Positions 1 through 7,800 of a DNA stretch of 8,944 bases are shown piece after piece. Both the position numbers and the translations under genes were made by a program. The notes beneath the pieces are model-generated. The model did not search any database and had not been told where the DNA came from. It was given only the letters and a program-made list of their open reading frames with translations. The stretch is from Candidatus Sulfotelmatobacter sp. (lineage in GTDB: Bacteria > Acidobacteriota > Terriglobia > Terriglobales > Acidobacteriaceae): positions 1-8,944 of the forward strand of contig JASHTD010000085.1 of assembly GCA_030040725.1 (NCBI GenBank), given 5' to 3'. Numbering within the stretch: position 1 is the stretch's first letter; each line of letters opens with the position of its first letter.

Positions 1-217
1 CTTCGGCGCTCCACGCGAGCGACCATTCAATTTTTTTCTTGCTCCCGTAAAGTTAGCGGTGAGGTGAATTTCGTGCTATCCGTATCGCGCTGTAATGTGA
101 ACTCGCAGGACCAGCAATGACGTACAGTTTCGACAGTACGCGTGCAAAGGATGCTTTCCGACCTGGGGTTAGAGGATGTTGCCAGTGGAGGTAGCGATAA
201 TCTGAGTCGGGCGCGTC
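1..217. other. Region downstream of the REC-PAS kinase, no convincing gene
   Basis: No reading frame here looks like a protein; the longest plus-strand ATG frame, from 117, is 25 codons and unremarkable. Two weak structures are visible: a near-palindrome at 121-140, listed separately, and a plus-strand hairpin at 5-24 (GGCGCTC, loop CACGC, GAGCG with a bulged A, CC) followed after six bases by seven T at 31-37. Read on the minus strand, the same left edge shows GGGAG at 42-46, then an A-rich stretch and a possible TTG (30-28) or ATG (26-24) start, so a further minus-strand gene could begin here and leave the window. Eight to ten codons are too few to identify it. Confidence 0.4.
121..140. repeat. 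20-base near-perfect inverted repeat
   Basis: The sequence is CGTACAGTTTCGACAGTACG. The outer CGTAC/GTACG arms pair perfectly, one A-A (or T-T on the other strand) mismatch follows, then two more pairs close a four-base loop, TTCG on the plus strand or CGAA on the minus strand. It lies about 80 bases beyond the stop codon of the REC-PAS kinase, on the 3' side of the minus-strand operon. There is no T run after it in the minus-strand direction, so it is not a canonical intrinsic terminator. It could be a 3' RNA stem or a protein binding site; both are guesses. Confidence 0.35.
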
Positions 218-1825
218 TTACGACTGCAAGGCCTCTGCGGGTTCCCGGAGCACACCACTGGCGGGAATGGTGAGTTCGACAAGAGTTCCAGGGTTCACGT
301 TCGTCAACTGTAAATTCCCGCCAAATTCCTTGGCTCGCTGCCGCATGCCGCCGATGCCTACGCCCACGCTGTCGGGACGCAGTTCAGCAATGCCCGCACC
401 GATCCCTTTGCCATCGTCCCGCACCGCAACCGTGATTCGGCCCTCTTTCTGGCTCAGGGTAATCCACACGTTTCGCGCTCCTGAATGCCGAAAGACATTG
501 GTCAAAGCCTCTTGCACGATGCGGAATACGGCAGTTTCCACGTCGCTGGCCAGCCTGGGGAAATCCTTGGGCTGCACATCGAGAGACGCTTCGATTCCGC
601 TGCGTTTCGCCAGCCCCTCGACGAACCAACTCAACGCGGAGAGCAAACCAACCTCGTCGAGCAATGGGGGATGTAAAAGATGAGACATGGTTCTCACTTG
701 CTGGATGGCGCGATCGATGATGTTGCTGGCTTGCAACCACCCGTCTCCCTGAGTCGAAGTCGCTTTATCCAGGGTCAACCGGTCCACCACCATCTTGGCA
801 ACCGCCAGCTCTTGTCCCAAGCCATCGTGCAGGTCACGAGCGATGCGGCGACGTTCCTGATCTTGCATGCTCATCAACCGTACGGAAAGCCGCCGCAATT
901 CGTCGGTGCGGCTGTCGACCATCCTCTCCAGTTCGGCGGCATTGTCGCGCATCGACTGCTCCAATATTTTACTGTCGTGGATGTCGGAGCAGGTTCCATA
1001 CCACTTCACAATTTCTCCGTTGTCATTGCGGATCGGGACGGCGCGCGAGCGGAACCATCGATAGTTGCCGTCCCTCGAGCGCATGCGGAATTCGGCCTCG
1101 TAATTCGCCGCCGACTCGACCGAGCGCGTCCACTTCGTGACGGCATCCTCTTTGTCTTGCGGATGAACGTAATCAAGCCAGCCAAAGCCATTTCCGGATC
1201 CAGGCGGAGCTCCGGTGTAATCGTAAAACCGGCCGCTGATGTAATCTCGCGCGCCATTGGCCTGACGGCTGAAAATGATATCTGGCGCGGTGTGAACGAT
1301 CGCATCCAGCTCGCGGTTCTTGCCCACCAGTTCGGTATTAAGTTGCAGCAATAATTCCGCTTTGCTTGCCAGCTCTTCTGTGCGCTCGGAAACTCGCTGT
1401 TCCAATTCGCGATTCAAGGTTTCCAGTTCGCGGGTCTTGCGATGCAAGTCGGCAAACACTCTTACCTTGGCTCGCAGGAGCTCCTTCACGACCGGGACTG
1501 AAATATAATCCACGGCACCGTGCTCGTATCCTTTGAGCTGATCCACGTCCGTCAGGTGCACAGCTGAGATGAAAATGATGGCAGTTCTCTGAAAACGCGG
1601 ATGTTCTCGAATCATGGCCGCCAGCTGGAAACCATCGAGTTCGGGCATGCTGACGTCCATGAGGACGACGGCAACTTCCGTTTTCAATAGGATTTCGAGG
1701 GCTTCTTTGGCGGACGTGGCTTTGATCAGATTTTCGTTCAGCGGCTGCAGCATGACCTCGTAGCTGAGCAGCTTTCCCGGCTGGTCATCCACCATCAGGA
1801 TGTTAACTTTTTCGTGGGTCACCAT
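218..1825 (-). CDS. Soluble hybrid histidine kinase, REC-PAS-HisKA_3-HATPase (NarX/DegS-like)
   Basis: A 535-residue cytoplasmic sensor kinase with no membrane segment or signal peptide. Residues about 6-125 are a receiver with acidic pair D13/D14 and phosphoacceptor D57 (LMDVSMPELDG). The lysine normally in the K-P motif is replaced: the text is YISVPV, with V110 before P111. Residues about 126-170 are a coiled coil, 170-286 a PAS fold ending in a PAC motif, and 287-325 a second coiled coil. The kinase core is the HPK7 (HisKA_3) type: H333 in ARDLHDGLGQ, N443 in the N box (EALTNVFRHSG), D470/D471 in DDGKG, and a GVGIGGM glycine loop. Such kinases usually phosphorylate NarL/LuxR-type regulators; none is seen here. 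The ATG at 1825 has only a weak, distant GGGG in front, and the GTG next to it is an alternative. It follows the poly-HAMP kinase by 67 bases on the same strand, so co-transcription and functional coupling are likely. The family call is secure; signal and target are unknown. Confidence 0.93.
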   Translation of the reverse strand: MVTHEKVNILMVDDQPGKLLSYEVMLQPLNENLIKATSAKEALEILLKTEVAVVLMDVSMPELDGFQLAAMIREHPRFQRTAIIFISAVHLTDVDQLKGYEHGAVDYISVPVVKELLRAKVRVFADLHRKTRELETLNRELEQRVSERTEELASKAELLLQLNTELVGKNRELDAIVHTAPDIIFSRQANGARDYISGRFYDYTGAPPGSGNGFGWLDYVHPQDKEDAVTKWTRSVESAANYEAEFRMRSRDGNYRWFRSRAVPIRNDNGEIVKWYGTCSDIHDSKILEQSMRDNAAELERMVDSRTDELRRLSVRLMSMQDQERRRIARDLHDGLGQELAVAKMVVDRLTLDKATSTQGDGWLQASNIIDRAIQQVRTMSHLLHPPLLDEVGLLSALSWFVEGLAKRSGIEASLDVQPKDFPRLASDVETAVFRIVQEALTNVFRHSGARNVWITLSQKEGRITVAVRDDGKGIGAGIAELRPDSVGVGIGGMRQRAKEFGGNLQLTNVNPGTLVELTIPASGVLREPAEALQS

Positions 1826-1892
1826 TGAGTTTTCAACGCACCCCAGCGCTAATTCGCACGCTGCGATCCTCCACTGTTGCCACCATTCTTCG
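1826..1892 (-). other. 67-base intra-operon spacer
   Basis: This gap lies between the stop of the poly-HAMP kinase (TAG at 1895-1893) and the ATG of the REC-PAS kinase. No strong hairpin followed by a T run is visible on the minus strand, which favours read-through transcription. GTGGAGGATC is present near its middle but lies about 40 bases from the ATG, too far to serve as that gene's ribosome site. A 13-codon frame starting at this GTG ends with a TGA seven bases before the ATG, so translational coupling through a tiny leader is conceivable but unsupported beyond the spacing. Confidence 0.4.
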
Positions 1893-4800
1893 CTACCTGT
1901 GCAGCCAAGTACGCAATGAGGAAAGCAATTGCTCAGTGTTCACGGGTTTTGCCAAATACTCTGAAGCTCCGGTTTCCAGGCACTTCTCGCGATCTCCCTT
2001 CATCGCTTTTGCCGTCAGCGCGATGATAGGCAAACGACGGAACGAAGCGTTCTGCCGGATGACCTGCATGGTTTCGTAGCCGTCCATCTCGGGCATCATG
2101 ATATCCATCAGCACGATCGCGACATCAGGAGTGGACTCCAGCTTGGCGATCGCTTCCCTTCCCGTGCCGGCGGTGATCACCGCCATTCCGCGCCGCTCGA
2201 TCACGCTGCTGAGCGCGAAGATGTTGCGTACGTCATCGTCTACAATCAACACCTTCTTGCCCACCAGAGCATCGTCGGAGCGGTGCAGCCGATCGAGCAT
2301 TTTCTGCTTCTCCGCCGGCAGATCGGACACGACGCGGTGCAGGAACAATCCGGTTTCATCGAGCAGGCGTTCGGGCGATTCGACACCCTTCACCACAACA
2401 CTGCGCGCGAGCGAATGCAGGCGCGCGTCTTCTTCTGGGGAAAGTTCCTTTCCGGTAAAGACGACCACCGGCAAGTCGCTTAATTGGGGAGTATCGCGGA
2501 AGCGCTCGAGAACCTCGAAGCCGGAGATATCAGGCAAACGCAGGTCAAGAACCACGCAATCGAACGATTCTTGCGAAACCGCCGCAATCGCTTCCTCGCC
2601 ACTAGCGGCGACCTTGACGTCAATATCGTCATAACCCAACAGTTCTCGAATGCTGAACTGTTCCGCAGGATTATCCTCGACCACCAGCAACCGCTTTCGT
2701 CGGGGGGCAGAATATTCCTTGATCCGGTCTAAGGCCATTTCCAGGCCTTCCGGGGTTGTAGGCTTGGTTACAAATGCAAACGCGCCTCGCGCCAGACCGT
2801 GGTGGCGGTCTTCGTCGAGAGTGAGCATTTGCACTGGAATATGGCGGGTCGCTGGATCCTGCTTCAAGTGATTCAGCACCGTCCAGCCCAGCATGTCAGG
2901 CAAGAAAACATCCAGCGAGATTGCCGTGGGGTGGTATTCCTCGGCGAGTTGTAGAGCTTCCGCCCCACGACTGGCAACAAGAACTTTGAAGCCCTTATCG
3001 CGCGAGAGATCGCAGAGCACCCGCGCGTAATGCGGATCGTCCTCCACGATGAGCAGGATGGCGTCATCCGGCTGAAGGTTCTCACGATCATCAGGAATCT
3101 TTTCTGCCGGATGCTCGACCACTAACTGTGCCGGCAAAACTGCCATTGGAGACTTGCCTTCGACTGCAATGGCGTTAGCCGTGGACGGCCCCACATAGGT
3201 TTGTGGCAGAAACAAAGTGAATGTGCTGCCTCGGCCGGGAGCGCTGCGCAACTGAATTTCTCCGCCGAGCAGACTGGCCAGTTCGCGGCTGATGGCCAGA
3301 CCCAGCCCTGTTCCTCCGTACTTGCGGCTGGTACCGGCATCGGCCTGCTGGAAAGCCTCGAAGATGATTCTCTGCTTTTCGACGGGGATGCCGATTCCAC
3401 TATCCGAAACCTCAAACGCGACGACCGCCGCGGCTTTCGACAGAACCGGATGATCTTCGCTCCATCCATCCTTTGCTGGATGAACCGACAAACGCACCCC
3501 CCCAACCTCGGTGAACTTGAAAGCGTTCGAAAGCAGGTTCTTCAAAACCTGCTGCAAGCGTTTTGCGTCGGTCACCAGACTGCGGGGGAGATGCGGATCG
3601 CTGTTCAGCTCGAAGCCAAGATGACGGTTCTCAGCTTCGTGACGGAATGGACGGCCAACCGCATCGAGTAAGCTGGCGAAGAAAATCTCTTCCGCTTCCA
3701 CCGAAACCGTTCCCGATTCGATCTTCGACAAGTCGAGAATGTCGGTGATGAGGTTGAGAAGATCTGTGCCCGCACCATGAATCGTGCGCGAGAACTCGAC
3801 CTGTTTCGGGGTCAGGTTGCCATCTGGGTTCTCGCTGAGCTGCTGGCCGAGAACAAGAATTGAGTTGAGCGGCGTGCGCAACTCGTGTGACATGTTCGCC
3901 AGGAATTCCGACTTGTACTTGGAAGTGAGCGCCAGTTCCTTGGCTTTTTCTTCGAGCGCGCGGCGCGCTTGCTCGATTTCCTGGTTCTTGCGTTCCACTT
4001 CCACGTTCTGTTCTGCAAGCTGTTGCGCCTTTTGCGCGAGTTGCTCGTTGGTCTGTTGCAACTCCTTCTGCTGAACCTGAAGCTCGGTCGCCAGTTGCTG
4101 CGACTGCTTCAGCAAGCCTTCAGTCTGCATTGTGGCTTCGATACTGTTGAGCACGATTCCGATGCTGGCAGTCAGCTGTTCGAGAAATGCGAGCTGAGAA
4201 GTGGTAAAGGCGCCGAGCGAGGCGAGTTCGATCACAGCTTTTACACGGTCTTCGAACAACACCGGAAGGACGATCACATTTCTCGGAACTGCTTCGAACA
4301 AGCCGGAACGAACTGCGATCGTGTTCGGTGGAAGGTCGGAGATCAACATGCGGCGCTTTTCTGCCGCGCACTGTCCGACCAATCCCTCGCCGAGCTTTAG
4401 TCGTCGCAAGTGACCATCTTCGCCATCTCCGGCGAAAGCAGAGAGCAGCATCATCTCTGCCGAATCTTCGCCGCCCATCTGGTAGATCACGCCCTGCTGC
4501 GCATTGACGAGCGGAGCCAGTTCGGACAACAACATTCGTCCCACAGTCGCCAGGTCACGCTGCCCTTGTAGCATGCCAGTGAAGCGCGCCAGGTTCGTCT
4601 TCAGCCAGTCCTGCTCGGTGTTGCGGTCGGTGGTCAGGCGGAGATTGTCAATCATGGTGTTGATGTTGTCTTTCAACTCCGCGACTTCACCGCTGGCTTC
4701 TACCTGAATGGAACGCGTCAAGTCGCCCTTGGTGACAGCGGTTGCGACTTCGGCGATGGCGCGCACCTGGTTTGTGAGGTTATCCGCGAGCAGGTTCACG

Positions 4801-7800
4801 TTGCCGGTGAGATCTTTCCAGGTTCCGGCGGCGCCGGGAACGTTGGCTTGCCCGCCCAAACGGCCTTCCACGCCGACTTCGCGGGCGACAGTGGTTACCT
4901 GGTCGGCGAAGGTTGCCAGCGTGCCCGTCATGTTGTTGATGGTCTCGGCTAACGCAGCAACTTCGCCTTTCGCATTCACGGTGAGCTTCTGCGTGAGCTC
5001 GCCGTTGGCGACAGCCGTCACAACTTTCACAATGCCGCGTACTTGTTCCGTGAGGTTCGCAGCCATGACGTTAACGTTGTCGGTCAGATCTTTCCACGTT
5101 CCCGCGACGCCAGGCACCTGCGCCTGTCCCCCAAGTTTCCCTTCCGTACCGACTTCGCGGGCTACACGGGTGACTTCTGCGGCGAAGGCATTGAGTTGAT
5201 CCACCATCGTGTTGATGGTGTTCTTGAGTTCGAGAATTTCGCCTTTTACATCGACCGTAATCTTGCGCGACAAATCACCGCGGGCCACGGCCGTGGTCAC
5301 CTCAGCGATATTTCGCACCTGGCCGGTGAGGTTTCCAGCCATGGCGTTCACGGAGTCGGTCAAGTCTTTCCATGTACCGGCCACACCGGAAACGTTCGCT
5401 TGTCCGCCAAGCCGGCCTTCCGAGCCGACTTCGCGAGCCACGCGCGTCACCTCGGCTGCGAATGAGCGCAACTGCTCGACCATCGTATTCAGCGTTTCTT
5501 TCAGTTGCAGAATTTCGCCGCGCACATCAACCGTAATCTTCTTCGACAAATCTCCGTTCGCGATGGCAGTCGCAACTTCGGCGATGTTTCGCACTTGGCC
5601 AGTCAAGTTGCTGGCCATGAAGTTCACGTTGTCGGTTAGGTCTTTCCAGGTTCCTGCAACTCCGGGCACCTGCGCCTGTCCACCGAGCTTGCCGTCGGTG
5701 CCGACTTCGCGAGCGACACGCGTCACTTCGCCGGCGAATGCATTGAGCTGGTCCACCATCGTGTTGATGGTGTTCTTGAGTTCGAGAATTTCACCCTTCA
5801 CATCGACCGTGATCTTGCGCGACAAATCACCACGCGCCACTGCCGTGGTCACTTCGGCGATGTTTCGCACCTGCCCGGTCAAATTGCCGGCCATCGAGTT
5901 GACTGAGTCTGTCAAGTCTTTCCAGGTCCCTGCAACGCCAGGCACGTTGGCTTGACCACCGAGTCGTCCTTCGGTTCCCACTTCGCGGGCCACACGGGTG
6001 ACTTCGCCGGCGAATGCATTCAACTGGTCTACCATCGTGTTGATGGTTTCTTTCAGCAGCAGAATTTCGCCGCTGACGTTCACCGTAATCTTCTTCGACA
6101 AGTCGCCGGTGGCGATGGCGGTGGAAACTTCCGCAATGTTTCGCACCTGGCCGGTCAAGTTGCTGGCCATTGAGTTCACGGAATCAGTCAGATCTTTCCA
6201 CGTTCCGCCGACGCCGGGCACTTGCGCCTGGCCGCCAAGTTTGCCGTCAGTACCGACTTCGCGGGCCACGCGCGTCACTTCCGACGCGAACGAGCGCAGC
6301 TGGTCGACCATCGTATTCAGCGTGTCTTTGAGTTCCAGAATTTCCCCGCGCACATCGACCGTGATTTTGCGCGACAAGTCGCCGCGCGCCACAGCGGTGG
6401 CAACTTCAGCAATGTTTCTTACCTGGCCGGTCAGGTTCGAAGCCATGAAGTTGACGTTGTCGGTTAAATCCTTCCAGGTCCCGGCGACTCCAGGCACCTG
6501 GGCCTGACCGCCGAGTTTGCCTTCAGTGCCCACTTCGCGCGCCACGCGCGTGACTTCGCCGGCAAACGCGTTGAGCTGGTCGACCATCGTGTTGATGGTG
6601 TTCTTGAGTTCGAGAATTTCGCCTTTGACGTCCACGGTAATCTTGCGCGACAAATCGCCGCGAGCCACAGCCGTCGTCACTTCGGCGATGTTTCGCACCT
6701 GGCCGGTGAGGTTGCCGGCCATCGAATTCACCGAGTCGGTCAAGTCCTTCCACGTTCCGGCAACGCCTGGCACGTTGGCCTGACCACCGAGCCTGCCTTC
6801 CGAGCCGACTTCGCGCGCCACGCGCGTGACTTCGCCGGCAAACCGGTTAAGCTGGTCGACCATCGTGTTCAGAGTTTCTTTCAGCTGCAGAATCTCACCG
6901 CGCACATCGACGGTGATCTTGCGCGACAAGTCGCCGTTCGCAATGGCGGTCGCGACTTCAGCGATGTTTCGCACCTGGCCCGTAAGGTTGCTGGCCATGA
7001 AGTTCACGTTGTCGGTGAGATCTTTCCAAGTGCCGCCGACGCCGGGAACCTGCGCCTGTCCGCCTAGCTTGCCTTCGGTTCCAACCTCGCGCGCCACGCG
7101 CGTCACTTCGCCGGCAAACGCGTTGAGTTGGTCCACCATCGTGTTGATCGTGTCTTTGAGCTCGAGAATTTCACCCTTCACATCGACTGTGATCTTGCGC
7201 GACAGGTCGCCGCGGGCCACAGCCGTCGTAACTTCGGCGATGTTGCGAACCTGAGCCGTCAGGTTCCCGGCCATCGCGTTCACCGAATCGGTAAGATCTT
7301 TCCACGTTCCGGCCACGCCGACGACCACCGCTTGTCCGCCGAGTTTGCCGTCGGTTCCTACTTCGCGGGCCACACGAGTCACTTCCGACGCGAACGATCG
7401 CAGCTGATCGACCATCGTGTTGATGGCTTCTTTCAACTGCAAGATTTCACCGCGCACATCGACCGTGATCTTGCGCGACAAGTCGCCGCTGGCTACCGCC
7501 GTTGCCACTTCAGCGATGTTTCTCACCTGTCCCGTAAGATTGCTGGCCATGGAATTTACGGAATCGGTAAGGTCTTTCCAGGTTCCAGCCACACCCGGAA
7601 CCTGCGCCTGGCCTCCCAGTTTTCCATCGGTTCCTACTTCGCGCGCGACGCGCGTCACTTCGGCAGTGAAAACGCCCAGCTGCTGAATCATGGTGTTGAC
7701 GATGTTCGCCGATCGGAGGAATTCACCTTCCAGCGGACGCCCATCGACATCCAGACGAACAGTTTGGGTCAAGTTGCCCTGGGCTACGGCTGCAATGGCG

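Noticed and set aside
5..37. Plus-strand hairpin with a T run, possible intrinsic terminator
   Set aside because: The stem is only seven pairs with a bulge and six bases separate it from the T run. No gene body to its left is visible, and the same bases could instead be the ribosome site and start of a minus-strand gene.
680..1354. Plus-strand frame of 224 codons opposite the REC-PAS kinase
   Set aside because: It lies wholly inside a gene with clear receiver, PAS and kinase motifs on the minus strand; its translation shows no domain and no ribosome site supports it.
4708..7254. Long plus-strand frames opposite the HAMP array (for example 5209-5955, 248 codons; 5998-6507; 6826-7254)
   Set aside because: They repeat every 276 bases in step with the array and translate to low-complexity Ser/Thr/Arg-rich text. 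Because the period is a multiple of three, one stop-free antisense frame is copied with each unit; they are shadows of the kinase gene.
4620..7655. Regularly spaced repeats considered as a CRISPR array or other noncoding satellite
   Set aside because: The period is 276 bases with no short repeat/unique spacer structure, and the whole stretch is one continuous coding frame of HAMP repeats.
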